Source: Streptantibioticus parmotrematis
GTDB taxonomy: Bacteria; Actinomycetota; Actinomycetes; Streptomycetales; Streptomycetaceae
Direction of reading: 5' to 3'
DNA length: 64,000 bases
Assembly: GCF_019890615.1 (NCBI RefSeq)
Contig: NZ_JAINVZ010000011.1
Coordinates: 62,001 to 126,000 of the forward strand
Shown here: in pieces, positions 33,292-41,546 of the stretch
How positions within the stretch are numbered: position 1 is the stretch's first letter
Layout: every line of letters begins with the position of its first letter
The notes under the pieces: generated by a model
Seen by the model: the letters and a program-made list of their open reading frames with translations, nothing else
The model's database searches: none
What the model was told of the DNA's origin: nothing
Position numbers and translations under genes: made by a program

Positions 33292-33909
33292 ATGGGCACG
33301 TACTCGCTTCCCGACCTGCCGTACGACTACGCCGCGCTGGAGCCGGCGATCACCGGGCAGATCCTGGAGCTGCACCACGCCAAACACCACGCCGCCTACG
33401 TCAAGGGCGCGAACGACACCCTGGAGCAGATCGCCGAGGTCCGCGACAAGGACCAGATCACACCCACCGGACTGGTCGGCTTGGAGAAGACCTACGCCTT
33501 CAACCTCTCCGGCCACGTGCTGCACTCGATCTTCTGGCAGAACCTCTCCCCCGACGGCGGCGACCGCCCCGACGGCGCCCTGCGCGACGCCATCGACGAA
33601 CACCTCGGCGGCTTCGAGGCGTTCAAGAAGCAGCTCACCGTCGCCACCTCCTCCGTGCAGGGCTCCGGCTGGGGCGTCCTCGCCTGGGAACCGCTGGGCA
33701 AGCGGCTCATCGTCGAGCAGGTCTACGACCACCACGGCAACGTCGGCCAGAACGCCACCCCGCTGCTGGTCTTCGACGCCTGGGAGCACGCGTACTACCT
33801 CCAGTACAAGAACGTGCGCCCCGACTACGTGACGAAGCTGTGGGACCTCGTCAACTGGACGGACGTCGCCGACCGCTTCGCCACGGCCACCGCCGCCGCC
33901 ACCGCCTGA
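33292..33909 (+). CDS. sodF: Iron superoxide dismutase
   Basis: 205 residues, cytosolic. The Fe/Mn-SOD ligands are visible: a His in LELHHAKHH near 28, His78 in [12 protein letters not shown], and Asp and His in [24 protein letters not shown] is the conserved glycine/tryptophan core. It converts superoxide to oxygen and peroxide. ATG 33292 gives the canonical start [24 protein letters not shown] lies 11 bases upstream, and GTG 33283 in frame is closer to it. Control by Nur and nickel is expected from the upstream box. Confidence 0.95.
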   Translation: MGTYSLPDLPYDYAALEPAITGQILELHHAKHHAAYVKGANDTLEQIAEVRDKDQITPTGLVGLEKTYAFNLSGHVLHSIFWQNLSPDGGDRPDGALRDAIDEHLGGFEAFKKQLTVATSSVQGSGWGVLAWEPLGKRLIVEQVYDHHGNVGQNATPLLVFDAWEHAYYLQYKNVRPDYVTKLWDLVNWTDVADRFATATAAATA

Positions 33910-33930
33910 CCCCGGCACCGGCACCTGCGC

Positions 33931-33975
33931 ACGGCCCGGCCGCACCCGCCCCACCAGGGCCCGCGGCCGGGCCGT
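33931..33975 (+). terminator. sodF terminator hairpin
   Basis: ACGGCCCGGCCGC and GCGGCCGGGCCGT form a 13-bp perfect stem with a 19-base loop, 21 bases after the sodF stop and before the cobM ribosome site. It should separate sodF from the cobalamin genes. Confidence 0.65.
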
Positions 33976-34037
33976 CGTCGCACGTCAACCGTCGGGCCAG
34001 TAGAGTCGCGGACCGGCGACAACACGGAGGCATTGAG

Positions 34038-34796
34038 TTGACGGTCCACTTCATCGGGGCGGGGCCGGGCGCCGCCGACCTGATCACCGTGCGCGGGCAG
34101 CGGCTGTTGGAGAGCTGCCCGGTGTGCCTGTACGCGGGCAGCCTGGTCCCGCGCGAACTGCTCGACGCCTGCCCGCCGGACGCCCGCCTGGTCGACACCG
34201 CGCGGATGACGCTGGAGGAGATCACCGCCGAGCTGGTCGCCGCGCACCGCGCCGGGCACGACGTGGCGCGGCTGCACTCCGGCGACCCCTCGGTCTACAG
34301 CGCGGTCGCCGAGCAGATGCGGCGGCTGGACGCGGCGGACGTGCCGTACGAGGTCGTACCGGGCGTGCCCGCGTTCGCCGCCGCCGCGGCCACCCTCAAG
34401 CGCGAGCTGACCGTGCCGACGGTCGGCCAGACCGTCATCCTGACCCGGGTCGCCGAGCGGGCCACCGCCATGCCGGACGGCGAGGACCTGGCGACCCTGG
34501 GCCGCAGCCGCGCCCTGCTCGTCGTGCATCTGGCCGCCCGCCACGCCGACCGGGTCGTCGCCGAACTGCTGCCGCACTACGGGCCCGACTGCCCCGCGGC
34601 GGTCGTGGCGTTCGCCAGCAGGCCGGACGAGGTCGTGCTGCGCGGGCCGCTGGAGGGCATCGCGCGGCAGCTGAAGGACGCGGGCATCACCCGGACCGCG
34701 GTCATCATGGTCGGGGCGACGCTGGGCGCCGAGCAGTTCGGCGACAGCTATCTGTACTCGGCGGGACGGGACCGGTGCGAGGTGCCGGAGGCTTGA
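34038..34796 (+). CDS. cobM: Precorrin-4 C11-methyltransferase
   Basis: 252 residues. VHFIGAGPGAADLITVRGQ is the N-terminal SAM-binding signature of tetrapyrrole methylases; LHSGDPSVYSAVAEQMR, YEVVPGVPAFAAAAATLKRE and RTAVIMVGATLG match the CobM/CbiF subgroup. It methylates C-11 of the corrin ring precursor. TTG 34038 is chosen because ACGGAGG ends 7 bases before it. It is convergent with cbiD. The stop codon lies inside the first of three 25-bp repeats. Confidence 0.93.
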   Translation: MTVHFIGAGPGAADLITVRGQRLLESCPVCLYAGSLVPRELLDACPPDARLVDTARMTLEEITAELVAAHRAGHDVARLHSGDPSVYSAVAEQMRRLDAADVPYEVVPGVPAFAAAAATLKRELTVPTVGQTVILTRVAERATAMPDGEDLATLGRSRALLVVHLAARHADRVVAELLPHYGPDCPAAVVAFASRPDEVVLRGPLEGIARQLKDAGITRTAVIMVGATLGAEQFGDSYLYSAGRDRCEVPEA

Positions 34797-34858
34797 TGGC
34801 GGGGTCGGGCCGGAGGCTTGATGACGGGGTGGGGCCGGAGGCTTGATGGCGGGGTGGG
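34784..34858. repeat. 25-bp tandem repeat across the cobM stop codon
   Basis: Three units at 34784, 34809 and 34834, each GCCGGAGGCTTGATGGCGGG plus GTCGG or GTGGG. The cobM TGA (34794-34796) is in unit one, and the other units carry the same TGA trinucleotide. An imperfect 39-bp duplication (about 34855-34935) continues to the end of cbiD. Confidence 0.9.
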
Positions 34859-34938
34859 GTGCCGGGGAGGCGGGACGGCGGAGGCCGCGGTGGCTGGGGT
34901 GCCGGGACGCTCGACGGCGGGGGGCCGCGGTGAGCCCG

Positions 34939-36207
34939 TCAGCGGTTCGCCAGGGGGGCGGCGCGGCCGACGACCGTTCCCGCGCGGTCGACGCAGATGA
35001 CGTCCACCGCGACCGGCGCCTCGCGCAGGACGTCCAGCGCGGCGGTCCTGGCCGCCCGAGCCACCAGGTCGCCCAGCGGCACGCCCTTCGCGGCGGCGAG
35101 CTGGAGCGCCTCCAGCGCCGTGTTGGCGTCGGCGACGGCGGCCGCCAGCGCGTCGTCCGCGCCGCCGAGGCGGGCCAGGTCCGCCAGGAACGTCTTGTCC
35201 ACCTGCGAACGGGAGGAGTGGAGGTCGAGATGGCCCGCGGCCAGCTTGGACAGCTTGGCGAAGCCGCCGGAGACGGTCAGCCGGGGCACCGGGTGCCTGC
35301 GCAGGTACTTCAGCACCGCGCCGGCGAAGTCGCCCATGTCCAGCAGCGCGTCCTGCGGCAGCCCGTGCACCTCGACCGCGACCCGCTCCGAGGTGGACCC
35401 GGTGCAGCCCGCGACGTGGGTGCGCCCGGCCGCGCGGGCCACGTCCACCCCACGCCGGATGGAGTCGATCCACGCCGAGCAGGAGTACGGCACGACCACG
35501 CCGGTGGTGCCGAGGATCGACAGGCCGCCCAGGATGCCCAGGCGCGGGTTCCAGGTGGAGCGCGCGATCTCCTCGCCGCCGTCGACCGCGACCTCGACCA
35601 CCACGTCGCCGGTGCCGCCGTGCGCCGCGGCGACCTCGGCGACGTGCTCGCGCATCAGCCGCCGGGGCACCGGGTTGATCGCGGGCTCCCCGACGTCCAG
35701 CGGCAGGCCCGGCTTGGTGACCGTGCCGACGCCGGGACCGGCGCGGAAGACGACCCCGGAGCCGGGCGCGCCGTGGCGGACGGTCACCCGGACCAGCGCG
35801 CCGTGCGTGACGTCCGGGTCGTCGCCCGCGTCCTTGACCACGCCCGCCGTCGCCCGGCCGTCCGCCAGTTCCTCGACGGCGAGCGCGAACGCGGGACGCT
35901 GGCCGCGCGGCAGCGTGATCGTCACCGGGTCGGGGAAGCCGCCGGTCAGCAGCGCGGTGTACGCGGCGGTGGTGGCCGCGGTCGCGCAGGCACCGGTGGT
36001 CCAGCCGGGGCGCAGGCCGGTGTGCTTCAGCTGCGCGGCCCGGCCGCCCGACGCCTGCGCCGCCTCCGCGTGGCCGCCCTGGGTCCCGTTGGCCCCGGGG
36101 CCGACCGACGCCTGGACCGCCTCCGCGTGGGCGCCCGGCGTCCCGTCTGCCACGGGGCCGCCCCGCTCGTCCGTGCTCACACGGGCACCCTCGTCCGCCT
36201 CAGCCAT
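34939..36207 (-). CDS. cbiD: Cobalt-precorrin-5B C1-methyltransferase
   Basis: 422 residues if ATG 36207 is used. The family start LRPGWTTGACATAATTAAY lies near residue 65, with GAPGSGVVFRAGPGVGTVTK, NPRLGILGGLSILGTTGVVV and CTGSTSERVA following. It methylates C-1 during ring contraction in the oxygen-independent branch. GTG 36180 has GAGGG upstream and leaves more room before the divergent cobK start; the enzyme proper needs neither extension. The N terminus holds a 19-residue imperfect tandem repeat (GTPGAHAEAVQAS / GTQGGHAEAAQAS). Confidence 0.9.
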   Translation of the reverse strand: MAEADEGARVSTDERGGPVADGTPGAHAEAVQASVGPGANGTQGGHAEAAQASGGRAAQLKHTGLRPGWTTGACATAATTAAYTALLTGGFPDPVTITLPRGQRPAFALAVEELADGRATAGVVKDAGDDPDVTHGALVRVTVRHGAPGSGVVFRAGPGVGTVTKPGLPLDVGEPAINPVPRRLMREHVAEVAAAHGGTGDVVVEVAVDGGEEIARSTWNPRLGILGGLSILGTTGVVVPYSCSAWIDSIRRGVDVARAAGRTHVAGCTGSTSERVAVEVHGLPQDALLDMGDFAGAVLKYLRRHPVPRLTVSGGFAKLSKLAAGHLDLHSSRSQVDKTFLADLARLGGADDALAAAVADANTALEALQLAAAKGVPLGDLVARAARTAALDVLREAPVAVDVICVDRAGTVVGRAAPLANR

Positions 36208-36218
36208 GGGAAGGTCCG

Positions 36219-37010
36219 ATGACCGTACGGCACCTGCTGATCCTCGGCGGGACCACCGAGGCCCGCCGCCTCGCCGCCGCGCTGGACGACGGGCTGTGGC
36301 CGGGGCTGCGGGTCATCAGTTCGCTCGCCGGGCGCGTCGCGCGGCCCTCGCTGCCGCCGGGCGAGGTCCGGGTGGGCGGCTTCGGCGGGGTGGACGGCCT
36401 GGCGCGGTGGCTGCGCGAGCACGAGGCGGACGCGGTCATCGACGCCACCCATCCCTTCGCCCGGCAGATCAGTTTCCACGCGGCGCTGGCCGCCGCGTCC
36501 ACCCATGTTCCCCTGCTCGCCCTGCGCCGTCCCGGCTGGGTGGCCGCGCAGGGCGACCGCTGGCACGACGCCGCCTCGCTGGAGGACGCGGCGGCGCTGC
36601 TGCCCGGCCTGGGCCGCCGGGTCTTCCTCACCACCGGCCGCCTGGGCCTGGCCGCCTTCGCCGGGCCCGCGTTGCACGGCCTGTCGTTCCTCGTACGCTC
36701 CGTCGACGCGCCCGAACCGCCGCACCCGGAGCGGATGACCGTCATCCTCGACCGGGGCCCGTTCACCCTGGAGGGGGAACGGGCGCTGCTGCGCGAGCAC
36801 CGGATCGACGTCCTGGTCACCAAGGACAGCGGCGGCGACGCCACGGCCGCCAAACTGACGGCCGCCCGCGAGGCGGGGATCCCGGTGGTGGTCGTACGAC
36901 GGCCACCGCCGCCGCAGGACGTGCCGGTCGTCGCCGACGTGCCGGGAGCGCTGGCGTGGCTGGCGGGGCTGCGCGGTCGCACGGGCCGCCCCGGGCCTCA
37001 GTCCGGATAA
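36219..37010 (+). CDS. cobK: Precorrin-6A/cobalt-precorrin-6A reductase
   Basis: 263 residues. HLLILGGTTEARRLAAAL, VIDATHPFARQISFHAALAA, RRPGW, LTTGRLGLAAFAG and VTKDSGGDATAAKLTAAREA are the classic CobK/CbiJ segments. It reduces the corrin macrocycle with NADPH. GGAAGG precedes the ATG by 4-5 bases. It starts 11 bp from the upstream-most cbiD start on the other strand and overlaps the convergent cobIJ gene by 13 bp. Confidence 0.93.
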   Translation: MTVRHLLILGGTTEARRLAAALDDGLWPGLRVISSLAGRVARPSLPPGEVRVGGFGGVDGLARWLREHEADAVIDATHPFARQISFHAALAAASTHVPLLALRRPGWVAAQGDRWHDAASLEDAAALLPGLGRRVFLTTGRLGLAAFAGPALHGLSFLVRSVDAPEPPHPERMTVILDRGPFTLEGERALLREHRIDVLVTKDSGGDATAAKLTAAREAGIPVVVVRRPPPPQDVPVVADVPGALAWLAGLRGRTGRPGPQSG

Positions 37011-38620
37011 CGCCGCGAGGTCCACGCGACCGTCGTGCCGTCGCCGCGTTCCACGACGTGGGTCTGCGACGAGCCGACCAGCAGCACGCAGCGCATGTCC
37101 ACCGTCGCCGGGTCCAGCGCGGCCAGCGTGGTGATGCGCACCGCCTGCTCCGGGCCGCCGACGTCGCGCGCCACGACGACCGGGGTGTCCGGCGAGCGCC
37201 GCTCCAGCAGCACCTTCAGCGCCGTCTCCAGTTGCGTCCTGCGGCTGTGGGACGCCGGGTTGTAGAGGGCGAGCACCAGGTCGGCCTCGGACGTGGCCCG
37301 CAGGCGCGCCTCGACGACCCGCCACGGCTTGAGGCGGTCGGAGAGCGAGACCACGGCGAAGTCGTGGCCCAGCGGCGCGCCCGCGAGCGCGGCGGCGGAC
37401 TGAGCGGCGGTGATGCCGGGCACGACGCGGACCGCGACGTCCTTGTACGGCTCGGCGCAGGCGGCCTCCAGTACGGCGGTCGCCATCGCGAACACGCCCG
37501 GGTCGCCGGAGGAGACCACCGCGACCCGCCGCCCGCGCCGCGCCAACTCCAGCGCGAATTCGGCGCGTTCGGCCTCTACGCGGTTGTCGGACGCGTGCCG
37601 GCGCTGGCCCGGGCGGACCGGGACGCGGTCCATGTACGTGGTGTAGCCGACGAGTTCGTCGGCGGCGGCCAGCGCGGAACGCGCCTGCGGCGTCAGCCAC
37701 ATGGGGCCGGCGGGCCCGAGCCCGACGACGACGACCTCACCGGGGGTGCCGGCCCGTACCTCGTTCTGAACAGCCGCCGCCGCGACGCCCACCGACGCGT
37801 TGCCCGGGGCGCGGCTCGGCAGGATCGCGACCGCGAAGTACGGCACCGTCGACGGGTCCACGTCCGCCAGCCGCCCGACGCGTTCGCCGCTCATCGTGGC
37901 CCGCTCGACGTACAGCGCCTCGTCCAGCCGTCCCGCCGTCTCCAGCGCCGAGCGCACCGCCGGGAAGGTGCGGCCCAGCTTCATCACGGCCGCCGAGTCC
38001 GCGCAGGCCAGCCGCGCGGCGAGTTCGTCGTGCGGGAGGGTGCCGGGCAGCACGGTGAGCGTCTCCTCGCCCTCCACCAGCGGCCTGCCCAGGCGGGCGG
38101 AGGCGGCCTGCACGGAGGTCACGCCGGGGATCACCTCGGCCTCGTACCGTCCGGCCAGCCGCTTGTGCATGTGCATGTAGCTGCCGTAGAAGAGCGGATC
38201 GCCCTCGGCGAGCACCGCGACGCTGCGCCCCGCCTCCAGGTGCGCGGCGAGCCGGGCCGCCGCCTGCTCGTAAAACTCCTCCATCGCGCCCGCGTAGCCG
38301 CCCGGGTGGTCGGTGGTCTCGGTGGTGACCGGGTAGACCAGCGGCTCCTCGATGTGGTCGGCGCGCAGGTGGCGTTCGGCGATGGAACGCGCGATGGAAC
38401 GGCCGTGCCGGGCGCTGTGGTACGCGACGACGTCGGCGGCGGCGATGGCCTCGACCGCGCGCAGGGTCATCAACGAGGGGTCGCCGGGGCCGAGTCCGAC
38501 ACCGTAGAGCTTGCCGGGGGCGACGGCTTCGACGGAACCGTCCGCCGGGTCGAGCGCCGCGTTCGTGGGATCGGATGCCGCGTTCGCCGGATCGGGAGTG
38601 GCGTTCGGGATGGCGTTCAT
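36998..38620 (-). CDS. cobIJ: Fused precorrin-2 C20- and precorrin-3B C17-methyltransferase
   Basis: 540 residues. CobI module about 30-270: LYGVGLGPGDPSLMTLRAVE, VLAEGDPLFYGSYMHMHKRL, VIPGVTSVQAASARLGRPL. CobJ module about 290-535: VVVVGLGPAGPMWLTPQARS, VVSSGDPGVFAMATAVLEAA, VVPGITAAQSAAALAGAPLG, LALYNPASHSRR. ATG 38620 or the GTG 38632 that overlaps the cobH stop may be used. Residues 1-25 are a degenerate DPxNAA repeat. It is the third gene of the cobG-cobH-cobIJ operon. Confidence 0.93.
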   Translation of the reverse strand: MNAIPNATPDPANAASDPTNAALDPADGSVEAVAPGKLYGVGLGPGDPSLMTLRAVEAIAAADVVAYHSARHGRSIARSIAERHLRADHIEEPLVYPVTTETTDHPGGYAGAMEEFYEQAAARLAAHLEAGRSVAVLAEGDPLFYGSYMHMHKRLAGRYEAEVIPGVTSVQAASARLGRPLVEGEETLTVLPGTLPHDELAARLACADSAAVMKLGRTFPAVRSALETAGRLDEALYVERATMSGERVGRLADVDPSTVPYFAVAILPSRAPGNASVGVAAAAVQNEVRAGTPGEVVVVGLGPAGPMWLTPQARSALAAADELVGYTTYMDRVPVRPGQRRHASDNRVEAERAEFALELARRGRRVAVVSSGDPGVFAMATAVLEAACAEPYKDVAVRVVPGITAAQSAAALAGAPLGHDFAVVSLSDRLKPWRVVEARLRATSEADLVLALYNPASHSRRTQLETALKVLLERRSPDTPVVVARDVGGPEQAVRITTLAALDPATVDMRCVLLVGSSQTHVVERGDGTTVAWTSRRYPD

Positions 38621-38628
38621 CGAGGCGC

Positions 38629-39255
38629 TCACTCCTCCTCGCTGGCGATCGCGTTGATCGCGGCGGCGGCGATCGCGCTGCCGCCGCGGCGCCCGCGCAC
38701 CACGAGGTGTTCCAGCCCCGACGGGTGCGCGGCCAGCGCGTCCTTGGACTCCGCCGCGCCGACGAAGCCCACCGGCACGCCGATCACCGCGGCCGGGCGG
38801 GGCGCGCCCGCCTCGACCATCTCCAGCAGCCGGAACAGCGAGGTCGGCGCGTTGCCCACGGCGACCACCGCGCCGTCGAGCCGGTCGCGCCACAGCTCCA
38901 TCGCGGCGGCCGACCGCGTGGTGCCCAACTCGGCGGCGAGCGCGGGCACGGACGGGTCGGACAGCGTGCACACCACCTCGTTGTCCGCGGGCAGCCGCTT
39001 GCGGGTGACGCCGGAGGCGACCATCCGCACGTCGCACAGGATCGGCGCCCCGGAGCGCAGCGCGGCGCGCGCGTCGCGGACGACGGCGGGGCTGAACGCG
39101 AGGTCGGAGACGAGGTCGGTCATGCCGCAGGCGTGGATCATGCGCACGGCCACCTGGGCCACGTCCGCGGGCAGGCCGTCGAGGTCCGCCTCGGCCCGTA
39201 TGGTGGCGAACGACTGGCGGTAGATCGCCGGTCCGTCCTTCTCGTACTCGATCAC
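38629..39255 (-). CDS. cobH: Precorrin-8X methylmutase
   Basis: 208 residues. IRAEADLDGLPADVAQVAVR, MIHACGMTDLV with the catalytic His, DVRMVASGVTRKRLP and GAPRPAAVIGVPVGFVGAAE are diagnostic of CobH/CbiC, which moves the C-11 methyl to C-12 to give hydrogenobyrinic acid. ATG overlaps the cobG stop in ATGA, and its own end overlaps the possible GTG start of cobIJ, so the three are translationally coupled. Confidence 0.94.
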   Translation of the reverse strand: MIEYEKDGPAIYRQSFATIRAEADLDGLPADVAQVAVRMIHACGMTDLVSDLAFSPAVVRDARAALRSGAPILCDVRMVASGVTRKRLPADNEVVCTLSDPSVPALAAELGTTRSAAAMELWRDRLDGAVVAVGNAPTSLFRLLEMVEAGAPRPAAVIGVPVGFVGAAESKDALAAHPSGLEHLVVRGRRGGSAIAAAAINAIASEEE

Positions 39256-40472
39256 GTCAGTCCCGTCTGTGTGGTTGCGCGAGCCGCCGCGACGACGGCG
39301 GACGTGCGGTCACCCGTGAGCCCCGTGATCGTACGGGGCGCTCCTTCGGCGCCGTGCACGGTGACCCGGTAGCCGTCCGGCACCGCGGTCACCTCGACCC
39401 GGGTGCCGCCGGGGTGCCCGCAGCGGCGTTCGCAGCCCGACCAGTGCACCGGCAGCGGCTGCGGGCCGGTCGCGGCGGCGAGCGCGGTACGGGCGTCGTC
39501 GCGCACGTCGGCAAGGGACTTGGCGCAGCCGGGCCGTCCCGCGCAAGCGGTGGCGCCGTGCCACGGGGAGTCGTCGGCGGTGACGAATCCGGCGGCGGCG
39601 AGTCCGGCGAGCACGCGGTCGTCCGCGATCCCGGGCAGCACCGCACCGCGCCACGGCGTGAGGCGGATCTCACCGGAGGCGGCCCCGGCCAGCGCCCGCC
39701 ACTGCGCGGTCGACGCCCGCCCGAGCGGGAACCCGACGCTGAGCGCGCCGCCGGTGAGCCCGAAGGCGGGGGGCGTGCCCTGCGGCAGGGGCGGGCCCGG
39801 TGCCCGTCCGCCGAGCAGGGTCCCGTCGGGATCGAGATCGCGCACCCGCCACGCGCGGACGCCCTCACCGGCGGCGTCGGCGAGGTCGAGGAAGGCGTGC
39901 GCGGCGCGCAGGGCGCGGTCGGCCGCGTCGGCGACGGGAACGGCGCGTACGGGGGTGTCGGCGACGTAGAGGGTGACGTCGCGTGGCGAGGCGACCAGCG
40001 TGATGTCGGCGCGCAGCGCGGCGACGTCCCCGCTCCCGTCGTCGATGGCGAACAGGAACCGCCCCGACAGCCGCGCGGCCCGCTCGTCGGCGCACAGCGC
40101 GGCGTCGAGTGCGCGGGTGAGGACGCGGACGGTGTCGGGCCCGAGCGGTGAGGCGACGATGTTGCGGACGCGTTCGTGCGCGGGGGACGGCAACAGGCCG
40201 ACGCGGCCCAGCCGTTCGGCGAGCACGTCCCCGGCGTCGTGCGGCAGCCCGCGCAGCTGCACGTTGCCGCGCGAGGTCAGGTCGAGGTGCCCGTCGCCCA
40301 ACTCGTCGGCGATCAGGGCGAGTTCAGCGGCCTGCGCGGTGGTGAGCAGCCCGCCGGGCACCCGTACGCGCGCCAGCGCGCCGTCGTCGGCGGAGTGCAG
40401 CCGCAACGCGCCCGGGCAGGCGTCGTCGCGTTGCCGCCCCCGGCCGGAGGGCACGCCGCAGGCGCTGGTCAC
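39252..40472 (-). CDS. cobG: Precorrin-3B synthase
   Basis: 406 residues. A sirohaem/4Fe-4S-type oxygenase that acts in the oxygen-dependent branch. LTSRGNVQLRGLP and the paired nitrite/sulfite reductase half-domains are visible; the cluster cysteines are in ACAGRPGCAKS and GCERRCGHPGG. GTG 40472 has GGGAG 5 bases upstream; earlier in-frame starts lie in the upstream gap. Together with cbiD it makes the gene set a mixture of the two classical routes. First gene of the cobG-cobH-cobIJ operon; no riboswitch precedes it. Confidence 0.9.
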   Translation of the reverse strand: MTSACGVPSGRGRQRDDACPGALRLHSADDGALARVRVPGGLLTTAQAAELALIADELGDGHLDLTSRGNVQLRGLPHDAGDVLAERLGRVGLLPSPAHERVRNIVASPLGPDTVRVLTRALDAALCADERAARLSGRFLFAIDDGSGDVAALRADITLVASPRDVTLYVADTPVRAVPVADAADRALRAAHAFLDLADAAGEGVRAWRVRDLDPDGTLLGGRAPGPPLPQGTPPAFGLTGGALSVGFPLGRASTAQWRALAGAASGEIRLTPWRGAVLPGIADDRVLAGLAAAGFVTADDSPWHGATACAGRPGCAKSLADVRDDARTALAAATGPQPLPVHWSGCERRCGHPGGTRVEVTAVPDGYRVTVHGAEGAPRTITGLTGDRTSAVVAAARATTQTGLT

Positions 40473-40602
40473 GGTGGCTCCCGGGGCGTGAGGGGACGAA
40501 TCGGGTGGGGGCGCGGTCCCAGCCTGGCCGACCGTCGCGTCCCGGCGCAACCCTACGATGCCGTGACCTGGCGTTTCTGTGGCTGCCACCACATCGGTGC
40601 CC

Positions 40603-41382
40603 TCAAACGGCCTCGCCCGCGACGCTGGTGTAGGCGTTCCGCAGCCGGTCGAGCACCGGGTGATCCGCGTCCAGTTCCACGCCGTCGACGCGGCGGAGGG
40701 CGCGGACGCCGACGGCGGCGTTCGTGGCGAAGGCGGCACGCATGCCGCGCAGGTCGGCCGGTGTGACGCGGGCGATCCGGTGCGGGTGAGCGCGCTGGAG
40801 CAGCAGCATGGTCACGCCCGGCAGTACGCGGGCGTCCGGCCAGATCACGTCGTGGCCGTCGAAGAAGCCGACGTTCCACGTCCCGCCCTCGGCGACGGCG
40901 CCGCTCGCGTCCACGAAGAGCGCGTCGTCGTACCCGTCGAGCCGCGCGGCCCGGCGATGCCGGAGCGCGCCGAACAGCCCGACGCCCTTGACCTCGGGCA
41001 GGTCCCGCTCGTACGCGACGGTCTTGACGGACATGGGGGGCGACGGCACGGCGGCGGCGTCGCGACGGGTGACGAGCACACGGGGGTCGCTCGCGCGATC
41101 AGGCGCGGCGAGATCCGTGGCGGGGTCGAAGACGGTCACCCGAATCGTGGCGGCCCCCCGCTCGGGCACGGCCCGCCGCACCAACTCCCGTACGCGAGCG
41201 GTCTCCACGTCCACCCCGAACAGCACCTGGGCATCCCGCCGCAGCCGCTCCAGATGCAGCCCGAGCCCCCGCACGATCCCGTCCTCCACCCGCAGCGTGG
41301 TGAACGACCCGTAGTTGGTGAGCGCGAGAGCCTGAAGCTCCTCCGGAGCGACGGGACGTCCGTCGAGTTCGGCGTCGGGCAT
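40603..41382 (-). CDS. pabC: Aminotransferase class IV, aminodeoxychorismate lyase-like
   Basis: 259 residues, PLP-dependent fold-type IV. FTTLRVEDGIVRGLGLHLER is the family start; the PLP Lys is probably in MSVKTVAYERDLPEVKGVGL, and the Glu-containing VAEGGTWNVGFFDGHDVIWP and LPGVTMLLLQ segments follow. PabC removes pyruvate from aminodeoxychorismate in folate synthesis; D-amino-acid or branched-chain transaminases are alternatives. It lies 130 bp upstream of cobG on the same strand. Confidence 0.78.
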   Translation of the reverse strand: MPDAELDGRPVAPEELQALALTNYGSFTTLRVEDGIVRGLGLHLERLRRDAQVLFGVDVETARVRELVRRAVPERGAATIRVTVFDPATDLAAPDRASDPRVLVTRRDAAAVPSPPMSVKTVAYERDLPEVKGVGLFGALRHRRAARLDGYDDALFVDASGAVAEGGTWNVGFFDGHDVIWPDARVLPGVTMLLLQRAHPHRIARVTPADLRGMRAAFATNAAVGVRALRRVDGVELDADHPVLDRLRNAYTSVAGEAV

Positions 41383-41546
41383 GCGATCAGCATGCCAGGC
41401 GCGCACGCCGCCGTCCGTCGTCCCGAATCGAGCAACATGACGTCGTGGAGTGCCGCGTCGGCCCACGGGCGCGCGGAGCCGATCCGGACGGATACCGATC
41501 AGGGCCTTCAGCTACCGCTGGGCTTCCCTGGGACTGCTGACGGCGT

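Noticed and set aside
34784-34858. Possible CRISPR array or attachment site at the 25-bp repeats
   Set aside because: Units are contiguous with no spacers, and there is no cas gene or integrase nearby.
34997-39223. 1408-codon open frame on the plus strand across cbiD, cobIJ and cobH
   Set aside because: It is antisense to well-recognised cobalamin genes and its translation has no domain; long antisense frames arise from GC-rich codon bias.
40473-40602. Cobalamin riboswitch upstream of cobG
   Set aside because: The gap lacks the GCCACTG core and B12 box that are clear upstream of cobN.
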